From an uncultured Bacilli bacterium (GTDB lineage: Bacteria > Bacillota_I > Bacilli_A > RF39 > UBA660): 45,309 nucleotides of DNA. The notes under the pieces were generated by a model. It searched no databases. It saw only the letters and a list, made by a program, of their open reading frames with translations, and had not been told where the DNA came from. Each line of letters starts with the position of its first letter. Position 1 is the first letter of the stretch. The stretch spans positions 1-45,309 of the forward strand of contig CAJTXV010000013.1 in the NCBI GenBank assembly GCA_910584255.1. Reading direction: 5' to 3'. Shown here piece after piece: positions 8,576-16,974 of the stretch. The position numbers and the translations under genes were made by a program.

Positions 8576-9403
8576 ATGCCAGAAAAACCAGAAGTAATGA
8601 CAGTTGCTAAAAAATTGAAAGAACATTTAGTAAATCGAGTATTTCAAAGCGTAGAAATTTTTCATGATAATATGATAGAGTATCCAACCGTGTCAGAGTT
8701 TAAAGAAAAAATTCAAAATAAAAAAATAATTGATATTACAACAAGGGGAAAATGGATTGTATTTGATTTAGAGAGTGATTATTTACTAGTGCACCTTAGA
8801 ATGGAAGGTAAATTTTTTTATCGAATAGAAAAAGATAAAAAAGAAAAACATGAACATATAATTTTTACTTTGGATCATGGAGAACAACTTCGCTATCATG
8901 ATGTTCGTAAATTTGGTAAAATGATTTTAATTTCTAAAGAAGAGTCCCTAAATCATAAACCATTTTCTGAACTTGGATTAGAGTTTTGGGATTCCCAATT
9001 AACAGATACTTATTTAAAAGAGCATTATAAAAATAAAAAGATTCCAATTAAAAGTACATTATTAGATCAATCTATCATTTCAGGAATCGGAAATATTTAT
9101 GCCGATGAAATTTTATATTTATCTCATATTTCTCCATTATGTTCTACCAATCAATTAACGAAAAAAAATCGTATGGATATTATTCTATATACAAAAGAAG
9201 TATTGAATGAAGCAATCAAAGCGGGTGGAACAACGATTCGTAGTTATACCTCAGAAGAAGGAGTACATGGTCTCTTTCAACAACAATTAAAAGTTCATGG
9301 AAAAAAGGGTGAACCTTGTCCTAATTGTGGTGTGTTGATTGAAAAGATTCAAGTAGGAGGACGGGGAACTTATTACTGTCCAAAGTGTCAAAAGAAAAAA
9401 TAA
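8576..9403 (+). CDS. mutM: Formamidopyrimidine-DNA glycosylase (Fpg/MutM)
   Basis: This enzyme removes 8-oxoguanine and ring-opened purines and nicks the abasic site. After Met removal the N-terminal Pro and Glu (MPEKPEV) are the catalytic nucleophile and acid. The conserved Lys is in 'TRGKWIVFDL'. The helix-two-turn-helix is 'LLDQSIISGIGNIYADEIL'. The C-terminal zinc finger has four cysteines in CPNC...CPKC (about 248-271). The length of 275 aa is normal. AAGGAG lies 12 bases before the ATG. It is downstream of polA, as in Bacillus, with three genes in between. Damage-specific base excision and PolA gap filling act in the same pathway. Confidence 0.94.
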   Translation: MPEKPEVMTVAKKLKEHLVNRVFQSVEIFHDNMIEYPTVSEFKEKIQNKKIIDITTRGKWIVFDLESDYLLVHLRMEGKFFYRIEKDKKEKHEHIIFTLDHGEQLRYHDVRKFGKMILISKEESLNHKPFSELGLEFWDSQLTDTYLKEHYKNKKIPIKSTLLDQSIISGIGNIYADEILYLSHISPLCSTNQLTKKNRMDIILYTKEVLNEAIKAGGTTIRSYTSEEGVHGLFQQQLKVHGKKGEPCPNCGVLIEKIQVGGRGTYYCPKCQKKK

Positions 9404-9426
9404 AATAGAAATATGTTTCTAATTCA

Positions 9427-9455
9427 TTGAAAAAGGGAATATTCTATGATAAGAT
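9427..9455 (+). promoter_or_regulatory. pyk promoter
   Basis: TTGAAA (9427-9432), a 17-bp spacer and TAAGAT (9450-9455), 29 bases before the pyk start. Confidence 0.6.
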
Positions 9456-9483
9456 GAAACTCATGTTATGAAGGAGTGAAAGA

Positions 9484-10884
9484 ATGAAAAAAACAAAAAT
9501 TATATGTAGTATAGGGCCTAATACACAAAATTGGGAGAATTTTAAAGGATTAGTAGAAGCAGGAATGAATGTTGCAAGAATTAATTTTTCTCATGCGACG
9601 ATGGAAGAGAGAAAATTAGATGAGAGTCTAGTAGAAAGAGCAAGAAAAGAATTAGGAGCCAATCTTGCCATTCTTTATGATACAAAAGGACCAGATTTAA
9701 GAACCTGTGAATTTGAAAATGATAAAATTGAACTTATTGCTGGTAAAAGTATTCGAATTGTAGAAGAAGATGTAGTCGGAAATAGTGAAAGAATTTCCTT
9801 AAATTATAAAGGAGTCTTAAAGGATGTAAATGTAGGTACTACAATCCTTGTAGATGATGGTTTTTATAAGCTTGTAGTAGTTTCTAAGGAAAAAGATGGA
9901 GTGACTTGTGAAATTAAAAATTCTGGAACGATTAAAAGTAGACGTGGAGTATGTATTCCAGGAATTAAATTAGATGTTCCTTATATTTCTGAAAAAGATA
10001 GGGAAGACATCAAGTATGCTTGTGATATGGATGGCGATTATTTAGCGATTTCTTTTGTCAATAGTAAAGATGATATCGAGGCAGTTAGAGATTTATGTAA
10101 GGAATTTGGAAAACCAAATATGCCAATTATTTCAAAAGTAGAAACACAATATGCTATGGATAATTTAGAGGAGATTGTAGAATCCTCTGACTATATTATG
10201 GTAGCACGTGGGGATTTAGGAATTGAAACAGGGGTTGAGAACTTACCGCTATATCAACAAATGATGATTGATTGTTGCCATGCGAATGGGAAAGGCGTCA
10301 TTATGGCAACACAAATGATGTATAGTATGAAAACTAGTATTCGTCCAACCAATGCAGAAGTTACGGATGTTGCCAATGCTGTTTTAGCAGGGTGTGATGC
10401 AATTATGACAAGTGATGAGACAACCATTGGACAATATCCAGTAGAGACCGTAGAAATGATGGCTTCCATTTGTGAAAATGCTGAAAAAATTACAAAGTAT
10501 AATTTAAGTGATTACAAATTAAAAGGAACGGAAATCCATAATACAGTAGCAGAGTGTGCAGTAAAAGCAACGACTAGTTTAAATATAAAGGCAGTGGTAG
10601 TATCGACACTAACAGGAAAAACGGCACTGGATATTTCTTCCCTTAGACCAAATTCTTTCATTGTTGCAACCACCACTGATGAAAAAGTGGCTCGTAGCCT
10701 AGCACTGAAATGGGGTGTTTATACGAAATTAGTTCCTCTATACCATACGACAGATGAAATTGTAGAGGCCGGAGTCAATGCTAGTAAAGAGGTAATGCGT
10801 TTAGAAAAAGGGGATACCATTGTAATCATTGGTGGATTTCCAACAGAAGCACATACGAATTTTCTGAAAATTGAAGAAATATAG
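9484..10884 (+). CDS. pyk: Pyruvate kinase, divergent signature
   Basis: The enzyme converts phosphoenolpyruvate and ADP to pyruvate and ATP in the last step of glycolysis. The 466 residues cover the A/B barrel and the C-terminal regulatory domain. The extra PEP-utiliser domain of Bacillus Pyk is absent. Recognisable motifs are 'KIICSIGPNTQNW', 'GMNVARINFSHA', 'DTKGPDLRT', the catalytic-Lys segment 'IISKVET', 'ARGDLGIE' and 'ATQMMYSM'. Several normally strict positions differ: 'RPTNAEVTDVANAV' in place of RPTRAEV, and 'IMTSDETTIGQYPVE' in place of MLSGETAxGxYP. AAGGAGTGA precedes the ATG. Downstream AT-only inverted repeats (10898-10925 and 10923-10943) may end the transcript before the antisense RNA of locus A, which runs in the same direction. 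Confidence 0.9.
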   Translation: MKKTKIICSIGPNTQNWENFKGLVEAGMNVARINFSHATMEERKLDESLVERARKELGANLAILYDTKGPDLRTCEFENDKIELIAGKSIRIVEEDVVGNSERISLNYKGVLKDVNVGTTILVDDGFYKLVVVSKEKDGVTCEIKNSGTIKSRRGVCIPGIKLDVPYISEKDREDIKYACDMDGDYLAISFVNSKDDIEAVRDLCKEFGKPNMPIISKVETQYAMDNLEEIVESSDYIMVARGDLGIETGVENLPLYQQMMIDCCHANGKGVIMATQMMYSMKTSIRPTNAEVTDVANAVLAGCDAIMTSDETTIGQYPVETVEMMASICENAEKITKYNLSDYKLKGTEIHNTVAECAVKATTSLNIKAVVVSTLTGKTALDISSLRPNSFIVATTTDEKVARSLALKWGVYTKLVPLYHTTDEIVEAGVNASKEVMRLEKGDTIVIIGGFPTEAHTNFLKIEEI

Positions 10885-10949
10885 TAAAAAAGCATGGTTT
10901 CTAAATCTTAAAAATACTTTAGAAAATTCAGAATTTTTTTGAAGAAATT

Positions 10950-10977
10950 TTGACAAGAATTAAAAAAATGCTATGAT
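10950..10977 (+). promoter_or_regulatory. Promoter of antisense RNA A
   Basis: Consensus TTGACA (10950-10955), a 16-bp spacer and TATGAT (10972-10977). It points rightward against the peptide gene and is conserved in copy B. Confidence 0.75.
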
Positions 10978-10983
10978 GAACAT

Positions 10984-11100
10984 GTCAAGGAAACTTGTAT
11001 AAAATAAAAAAGGGAAATACTTAACTTTGCGTTGTTGAGTACTTACCCAATTTAATATGTGTAAAGTACTGAATCTGCGTAGATTGAGTACTATTTTTTT
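10984..11100 (+). ncRNA. Putative antisense antitoxin RNA A
   Basis: This is an inferred RNA of about 115 nt from the promoter at 10950-10977 to a clear intrinsic terminator. The terminator stem is AGTACT-g-AATCT / AGATT-g-AGTACT (11065-11092, one G-G mismatch) with T7 at 11094-11100. It contains no credible ORF. It is complementary to the entire 3' UTR of the peptide mRNA and ends exactly at the peptide stop codon (11099-11101). It also carries GTTGAGTACTT (11034-11044), identical to a segment of the peptide mRNA leader. This layout matches type I antitoxins such as those of the txpA or bsrG loci; the function is inferred. Confidence 0.65.
11001..11048 (-). terminator. Terminator hairpin of peptide mRNA A
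   Basis: On the minus strand, GGGTAAGTACTCAAC (11048-11034) pairs with GTTAAGTATTTCCC (11025-11012) and is followed by a T-rich tract. The 5' arm is also fully complementary to the leader element at 11222-11212, so the hairpin and a long-range leader interaction are mutually exclusive folds. Confidence 0.65.
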
Positions 11101-11179
11101 ATAGATAGAATCTTAAAGAGACTATTAATAAAATGATAATTAGTATTAGAAATGAGATTAGTAAATCCTTTTTCTTCAT
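11099..11179 (-). CDS. Hydrophobic 26-aa peptide, putative type I toxin A
   Basis: The peptide begins MKKKDLLISF, continues with an almost unbroken run of Ile, Leu and Val, and ends SLRFYL. It is one membrane-spanning helix with a positively charged N-terminus. In size and character it resembles Ibs-type toxins, but it does not match Fst, TxpA or BsrG. GAAAGGAAG lies 9-17 bases before the ATG. The leader can mask this site: CCTTTC, a 4-base loop (ttat) and GAAAGG form a hairpin. The promoter is at 11246-11274, the terminator at 11001-11048, and an antisense RNA overlaps the 3' UTR. A second copy lies at 34924-35013 with synonymous differences in the core, which suggests that the peptide itself is under selection. 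Confidence 0.7.
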   Translation of the reverse strand: MKKKDLLISFLILIIILLIVSLRFYL

Positions 11180-11245
11180 AATATCAAGCTTCCTTTCATA
11201 AGAAAGGAGGCAAGTACTCAACAGTTATAGTATTTTCTAACAAAA

Positions 11246-11274
11246 ATTATACATTGCAAAAATATATAAAACAA
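11246..11274 (-). promoter_or_regulatory. Promoter of peptide mRNA A
   Basis: On the minus strand, TTGTTT (11274-11269), a 17-bp spacer and TATAAT (11251-11246). The same hexamers occur in copy B. Transcription should begin near 11239. Confidence 0.7.
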
Positions 11275-11443
11275 TCGAACAAGTTGAAATTTTAAAACAA
11301 ATTTTATAATTTATATTTATATTAGTTAGTAATTATTACCTTATGATTGCTTCAAAGAAAAATGGTTTCACATCTTCTTAATATTGAATGATAGAAAAAT
11401 TATATGAAAATCTCTTGACTTTTAACCGAAACCTAAATACAAG

Positions 11444-11452
11444 TGGTATAAT
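11444..11452 (+). promoter_or_regulatory. Extended -10 promoter of addB
   Basis: TGGTATAAT is an extended -10 element (TGN-TATAAT) 18 bases before the addB start. TTGACT at 11415-11420 is too far away to be its -35. Confidence 0.5.
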
Positions 11453-11469
11453 GTAAATAGGTGATCATA

Positions 11470-13845
11470 GTGGAAGTGTTAAATCAAATTACAACGCCAA
11501 CTCTTTTAATTACAAATCATAAAATAAAAAATCAATTGTTAAAGGAAGTATCAAAACGTACTGTATTAGTTCCTATTAAATTCATGACATTAGAAGAATT
11601 TCTCAGCAATTATTTTTTTAAATTAAAAAAAGAATCCTTTTTATATTTAAAAAATCTTGAAAAGAAAAAAGTATCTATTTTAGAAGAGGAAATTTTCTAT
11701 TTTCCCTTTTTATTAAAATCAAAATATAAAAGCAAAAAATTGAATCATTTAAAGAGTCTTTTAACGGAATTAGAACATGAAAGTCTATTAGAAATGAATC
11801 CTCTCTTTTCATCTTACTTAGAAACTATTTCTATCATTGTTTATGGATATGAACTAGATCCATTTTATCAAAATCTATTTGAGAAGCTTCATGCAAAAAT
11901 TTTAACCTCTTCTTTAGAAAAAGGGACGAATCCTGTCGTTTATAAATTTTATAGTATTGAAGAAGAAATTAGTTTTATAGGTGGGGAAATATTAAAACTA
12001 CTGCAATCTGGTGTTCCTATGAATCAAATTAAGATTCTTTCGTTAACAGAGGAATATAAAAATCCAATCCGTCGTATTTTTTCTCTTTTACATATTCCAA
12101 TTGAAACGAAAGAAGAGACTAAAATATTTGAAACTCCTCTAGGACAAATGACTTTAAAATACCTAGAAGAGGTAAAGGACTTCGAAGAATTACAAACAAA
12201 GATAGAATTAGAATTTCAAGGGGAAGAATCTATAAATTCTATAATTAAAGTATTTAATGAATATTCATGGTTTAAAGGATCACCCCTTGAATTAAAAGAG
12301 TTTTTAGAAAACGATTTTAAAAAGACTACTTTATCTAGAGAATGTTTAAAAAACAGAATAGAATGTGTAGAACTGGATCAAATAGATCCCAAAAATTTTT
12401 ATTTTTTGCTTGGCTTTAATCAAGAAAACTTTCCAATGGTATATCAAGATGAGGAATTTCTAACAGATTTAGAAAAGAAAGAATTGGATCTTTTTACCAG
12501 TGATATAAAAACGAAACTTGAAAAAGAAAACTTAAAAAATATTCTTTGCCAAATTCCTAAATTAATGATTACGTATAAAGAAAAAAGCGCCTTCAGTAGT
12601 TGGAATCCGTCTCTATTAATTGAAGAAATGAATTTGGAAGTAAGAAAATCATCTTCTAGTTATCAAGACTCAAATATATATAATCAAGTACTACTAGCAC
12701 GTTATTTAGATGGACTAAATAAATATGGGGTAATTGAAAAAGATTTGGAAGCTTTATATCAAACTTATAAATCGATTCCCTATATGACTTATGAGAATCA
12801 GTTTCGTGGAATCGATCCTAAACTTTTAAATTCATATTTAAATCATAAATTACTATTATCATACTCTAGTATTAATAATTTTTATAAGTGTAGTTTTCGC
12901 TATTACTTATCGAATATTTTAAAAATTGATTCATTTGAAAGTACCTTTTTTACTGAAGTAGGTAGTATCTTTCATAGTGTGTTAGAACATGCACTAGAAC
13001 CAGATTTTGAATTTTTACCTTTTTTTGAAAAAGAAGTAGAAAAATATGACTTTACAATTCGTGAAAAGTTCCTTTTAAATAAATTAAAAGAAGAATTACA
13101 ATTTGATATTCATGTATTAAAAAAACAAAAGAATCATTCTTTATTGAAAGAAGAATTACATGAACAGAAGTTTTATTTACAAGTTCAAAATAAAGATGAG
13201 CTAGAAACTACATTTATGGGAGTCACAGATAAAATTATGTTTTTAGAGGAGGAAAACCATACGTATCTTGCAATCGTTGACTATAAAACAGGAACATTAC
13301 CAGATCAGTTGAATCATGTAGTTTATGGAATTGGAATGCAACTTCCTATTTATTTATATCTGATTAATCGAAGTGGGCAATTTGGTTCTCCAAAAATTGT
13401 AGGAATTTATTTACAGAGAATTATCAATAAAGAAATTAAAAGACAAGTAAAAAAGGATTATTTAACGGAAAAAGAGAATAGTTTAAAATTGGCTGGTTTT
13501 TCAATCGACAAAGAAGATTGGCTAGAAAAATTAGATGATACTTACCAAGATAGTAGTATGATTCGTAGTCTAAAAGTAGGAAAAAATGGCTTTTACGCAT
13601 ATTCTAAAGTTTTAAATGAAAAGCAGTTTAAAAAATTAGAGGATATAGTTCATGAGAAAATTATAGAAGCAGATCAAGAAATTCGAAACGCTAAGTTTCC
13701 AATTAATCCTAAAAAAATTGGAAAGGATTTAGTTGGATGTGAGTTTTGTAAATTTAAAGATATTTGCTTTCGAAAGGAAGAAGATATTGTTACTTTAAAG
13801 GAACATAAAAACCTAGATTTCTTAGGGGGTGAAGAGGATGCCTAA
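11470..13845 (+). CDS. addB: Helicase-nuclease subunit AddB/RexB
   Basis: This is the second nuclease subunit of the double-strand-break resecting AddAB (RexAB) complex. It has 791 residues, much shorter than Bacillus AddB (about 1160), and has no N-terminal Walker A motif, as in RexB proteins. The C-terminal PD-(D/E)XK nuclease is intact: 'FHSVLEH', 'TDKIMFLE' and 'IVDYKTG'. The four iron-sulfur cysteines are present at Cys474 (YKCSFRY), Cys757, Cys760 and Cys766 (CEFCKFKDIC), with the family spacing C-x2-C-x5-C. I chose the GTG at 11470 behind ATAGGTGATCATA; a GTG at 11461 lies inside that site. The stop overlaps addA by 8 bases. Confidence 0.88.
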   Translation: MEVLNQITTPTLLITNHKIKNQLLKEVSKRTVLVPIKFMTLEEFLSNYFFKLKKESFLYLKNLEKKKVSILEEEIFYFPFLLKSKYKSKKLNHLKSLLTELEHESLLEMNPLFSSYLETISIIVYGYELDPFYQNLFEKLHAKILTSSLEKGTNPVVYKFYSIEEEISFIGGEILKLLQSGVPMNQIKILSLTEEYKNPIRRIFSLLHIPIETKEETKIFETPLGQMTLKYLEEVKDFEELQTKIELEFQGEESINSIIKVFNEYSWFKGSPLELKEFLENDFKKTTLSRECLKNRIECVELDQIDPKNFYFLLGFNQENFPMVYQDEEFLTDLEKKELDLFTSDIKTKLEKENLKNILCQIPKLMITYKEKSAFSSWNPSLLIEEMNLEVRKSSSSYQDSNIYNQVLLARYLDGLNKYGVIEKDLEALYQTYKSIPYMTYENQFRGIDPKLLNSYLNHKLLLSYSSINNFYKCSFRYYLSNILKIDSFESTFFTEVGSIFHSVLEHALEPDFEFLPFFEKEVEKYDFTIREKFLLNKLKEELQFDIHVLKKQKNHSLLKEELHEQKFYLQVQNKDELETTFMGVTDKIMFLEEENHTYLAIVDYKTGTLPDQLNHVVYGIGMQLPIYLYLINRSGQFGSPKIVGIYLQRIINKEIKRQVKKDYLTEKENSLKLAGFSIDKEDWLEKLDDTYQDSSMIRSLKVGKNGFYAYSKVLNEKQFKKLEDIVHEKIIEADQEIRNAKFPINPKKIGKDLVGCEFCKFKDICFRKEEDIVTLKEHKNLDFLGGEEDA

Positions 13846-16800
13846 TTGGACAAAAGAACAGCAAGAAGCAATTGATATGGAAGGAACAAATATCATTGTC
13901 AGTGCAGGAGCGGGTAGTGGAAAGACAGCAGTGTTATCTGAAAGGGCTTTAAGAAAGGTCAAGGATGGTATCGATATTGATCGTCTTTTGATTTTGACAT
14001 TCACAAAAGCAGCGGCTTATGAAATGATGATCAGGATCCGAGAAAATATTAAGAGTGCTAGTTTTAAGGAGCAAGTACAAAAAATTGAGAAGGCTTATAT
14101 TACAACCTTTGACTCATTCGCACTATCAGTTGTAAGACGTTATCATGCAAATCTAAATATCTCTAAAAACGTAAGTATTATGGATGAAAGTGTAATTTCT
14201 TTAATAAAAAAGGAAATCTTAGACCAAATATTTGATGAGTTTTATCAAAAAGAAAGTCCTCAATTTTCTCATTTAATTCGTGATTTTTGTATCAAAGATG
14301 ACCAAGAATTAAAAGAATCTATTTTGAAAATAAACGAAAAACTAGATATGAAATACGATAAAGGTACATATTTAGATTCTTATTTTACTAGATTTGAAAA
14401 AAAGAACATAGAAAAATATATTCACCTATATGTAGAACAATTAAAAAGAGAAAGAGATAGAATATATTCAGAATTAGATAAAATACGTATAGAAGTAGAT
14501 GGCGACTATTACCAAAAATTATTAGAAGGCCTAAAAGAATTATTTGAAAGTGATACCTATGATGCACTAAAAACTGCTCTAGATGTGATAGTTCCACCCA
14601 TACCCCGAGGATCTTCTGACGAAGTTAAGAAAAGTAAAGAGAATATAGGAAAGATTCTAAATTCTTTAAGAGAAAAATGTATTTATCAAAATCAAGAAGA
14701 AATTATGGAAGTGATTCTTTCCACAAAAGATTATATAGAAGCAATTTTAGAAATCATTCAAGTATTAGATGAAAGAGTTTTAGAATATAAATATACTCAT
14801 GACGTATTCGAATTTGTCGATATTAGTAAGATGGCAATTCGACTAGTAAAAGAGAATGATGATATTAGAACAGAACTAAAAAATTCTTTTGATGAAATTA
14901 TGGTGGATGAATATCAAGATACGAGTGATTTACAAGAAGAATTTATTCAGTTAATTGCAAATCATAACCTTTATATGGTGGGAGATATTAAACAATCCAT
15001 TTATCGTTTTCGAAATGCTAACCCTAATATTTTTAAAGAAAAGTATGATTCCTATGCAAGAAAAGAGGGTGGCTATAAAATTGATTTAGTAAAGAATTTC
15101 CGTAGTAGAGAAGAAGTACTGCATGATATTAATTACATCTTTAACCTAATTATGGATGATCAGTTTGGTGGGGCAGATTATGCATTAACTCATCAGATGG
15201 TATTTGGAAATCAAACATATAATGAGGAGGGAAAGACAAATCAAAATTATCAAACGGAAATCTATAATTATACCTATGATAAAGATAGTGAATTTACAAA
15301 AGATGAGATAGAAGCATTTATGGTCTGTCAAGATATCAAAGAAAAAATTAATGCCCACTATCAAGTATTTGATAAAAAGAAAGGAAAATTAAGAGATGTT
15401 TCGTATCATGATTTTGTCATTCTAATGGATCATAGCAGTAAATTTGAATTATATAAGAAAATCTTTGAATATGAGAAGATTCCTTTAACTATATTAAAAG
15501 ATGAAAATATCATGGATCAAATGGAAATATATCTAGTCAATCATTTAATTCAATTAGTTTTAAAGGCATCCAAAAAAGAATTTGATAAAACGTTTGAATA
15601 TGCCTTTTTAAGTATTGGACGTAGTTATTTATTTGAAATGAGTGATCAAGAACTTTTCTGTATATTGAAGAATAAAACTTTCAAGGATACTGAGTTATAT
15701 CATTTACTAGAACCATTCTTTTCAAAGATTGCTACTTTAGATATTGAAAATTTTGTAATCCAATTGATAGATAGTTTTCAGTTCTTTACAAAATTAATTC
15801 GGGTAGGGAATGTAGAAATTTCTACAAATAATTTGGAGTATATGATTGAAACTGCTTCCAGTTTAAAAAAACTAGGTTATACTCTAGAAGACTTTTCTAT
15901 CTATCTAAAAAATACGATTGAAAGTGGGAAAGAAATTAAAATTCCTATGAGTAGTAGTCATGGGGATTGTGTCCAAATTATGACCATTCATAAATCCAAG
16001 GGATTAGAATATCCAATTTGTTATTATACAGGATTATTTTCTACCTTCAATATGAATGACTTAAAAGATAAAATTCTTTTTGATTCTACTTATGGTATCA
16101 TCACTCCTTATTTCAAAGATGGATGTGGAGAAACAATCTATAAGAGTCTTTTTAAAGAAAAATATTATTTAGAAGAAATTAGTGAAAAAATTCGTCTTTT
16201 CTATGTCGCACTCACTCGATGTAAGGAAAAAATAATTCTCCTTGCCGACTTACAAGAAGAAGAAAGTATTCTAGAAGATGGAAAGGTAGAAGATAGTAGG
16301 AGACATGCTTATAATTCTTTTTTACAATTTTTAATTAGTATTTATGATTACTTAGATGGTTACTGTAAACAAATTGATTTAAAGAAAGTCCCTATGTCTT
16401 TAGATTATAAAAAGAGAAATAGCAAGCATTTACAAGAAATTCTTTCACCAAATAGTAAAACGATTCAAGTAAAAGAAATATATATTAGTGGGGAAACCGA
16501 AACGAAGGAAACATTTTCAAAAACAGCAAAAGAAATATTTTCTCCTGTAATTGTAAAAAGTGTAGAATTTGGAAAAGAGTTTCATAGACTTTTAGAATAT
16601 TTAGATTTCAATCAACCAAACTTAGATGGAGTTCCTTCTTGGATGGCTGAGAAGATTCAATCGTTTCTAAATCTTCCTCTTCTTTCAAATTTAAAGAAGG
16701 CAACCATTTATAAAGAGTATGAATTTATAGATGAAAAAGATCAAAAAGAATATCATGGTGTGATTGATTTGATGCTAGTGTATGAAGATCATGTCGATAT

Positions 16801-16945
16801 TATTGATTATAAATTAAAAAATACTATGGATCATGAGTATCAAAAACAATTGGATGGATATCGTAGTTATATAGAAAAAATGACTAAGAAAAATACGAAT
16901 ATCTATTTATATTCTATAATTGATGAAAAGTTAACTCAGTTATGA
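13838..16945 (+). CDS. addA: Helicase-nuclease subunit AddA/RexA
   Basis: This UvrD-family 3'-5' helicase with a C-terminal nuclease is the motor of the AddAB recombination complex. Walker A is GAGSGKT at residues 24-30. Motif II is 'DEIMVDEYQDTSDLQEEF', motif III 'MVGDIKQSIYRFRNANP', motif V 'VQIMTIHKSKGLEYP' and motif VI 'RLFYVALTRCKEKI'. The nuclease domain carries 'FHRLLEYLD' and 'DHVDIIDYKLKN'. The length is 1035 aa, against about 1230 in Bacillus. The ATG at 13838 has GGGGGTGAAGAGG before it and overlaps the end of addB, so translation is coupled. The -10 of mtaB overlaps its stop codon. Confidence 0.94.
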   Translation: MPNWTKEQQEAIDMEGTNIIVSAGAGSGKTAVLSERALRKVKDGIDIDRLLILTFTKAAAYEMMIRIRENIKSASFKEQVQKIEKAYITTFDSFALSVVRRYHANLNISKNVSIMDESVISLIKKEILDQIFDEFYQKESPQFSHLIRDFCIKDDQELKESILKINEKLDMKYDKGTYLDSYFTRFEKKNIEKYIHLYVEQLKRERDRIYSELDKIRIEVDGDYYQKLLEGLKELFESDTYDALKTALDVIVPPIPRGSSDEVKKSKENIGKILNSLREKCIYQNQEEIMEVILSTKDYIEAILEIIQVLDERVLEYKYTHDVFEFVDISKMAIRLVKENDDIRTELKNSFDEIMVDEYQDTSDLQEEFIQLIANHNLYMVGDIKQSIYRFRNANPNIFKEKYDSYARKEGGYKIDLVKNFRSREEVLHDINYIFNLIMDDQFGGADYALTHQMVFGNQTYNEEGKTNQNYQTEIYNYTYDKDSEFTKDEIEAFMVCQDIKEKINAHYQVFDKKKGKLRDVSYHDFVILMDHSSKFELYKKIFEYEKIPLTILKDENIMDQMEIYLVNHLIQLVLKASKKEFDKTFEYAFLSIGRSYLFEMSDQELFCILKNKTFKDTELYHLLEPFFSKIATLDIENFVIQLIDSFQFFTKLIRVGNVEISTNNLEYMIETASSLKKLGYTLEDFSIYLKNTIESGKEIKIPMSSSHGDCVQIMTIHKSKGLEYPICYYTGLFSTFNMNDLKDKILFDSTYGIITPYFKDGCGETIYKSLFKEKYYLEEISEKIRLFYVALTRCKEKIILLADLQEEESILEDGKVEDSRRHAYNSFLQFLISIYDYLDGYCKQIDLKKVPMSLDYKKRNSKHLQEILSPNSKTIQVKEIYISGETETKETFSKTAKEIFSPVIVKSVEFGKEFHRLLEYLDFNQPNLDGVPSWMAEKIQSFLNLPLLSNLKKATIYKEYEFIDEKDQKEYHGVIDLMLVYEDHVDIIDYKLKNTMDHEYQKQLDGYRSYIEKMTKKNTNIYLYSIIDEKLTQL

Positions 16946-16951
16946 TATACT
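16943..16951 (+). promoter_or_regulatory. Possible extended -10 promoter of mtaB
   Basis: TGATATACT (TGN-TATACT) overlaps the addA stop, 24 bases before the mtaB start. Confidence 0.4.
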
Positions 16952-16974
16952 ATAGAAGTTTTGAGGTGAAGTAA

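Larger units (their letters stand above)
10944..11285 (-). repeat. Inverted copy A of the small-peptide/antisense RNA locus
   Basis: About 340 bp here is the reverse complement of 34819-35160 with scattered substitutions and small indels. It spans the peptide promoter, leader, peptide gene, 3' UTR hairpin and the antisense RNA promoter. Similarity starts near 'AACTTG(T/C)TCGATTG' and fades just past the antisense -35 element. No transposase and no target duplication are visible, so the unit looks like a duplicated gene module. Confidence 0.85.

Noticed and set aside
11415..11452. TTGACT and TATAAT before addB as a standard promoter
   Set aside because: The spacer would be 26 bp; the TGG-TATAAT extended -10 alone is more plausible.
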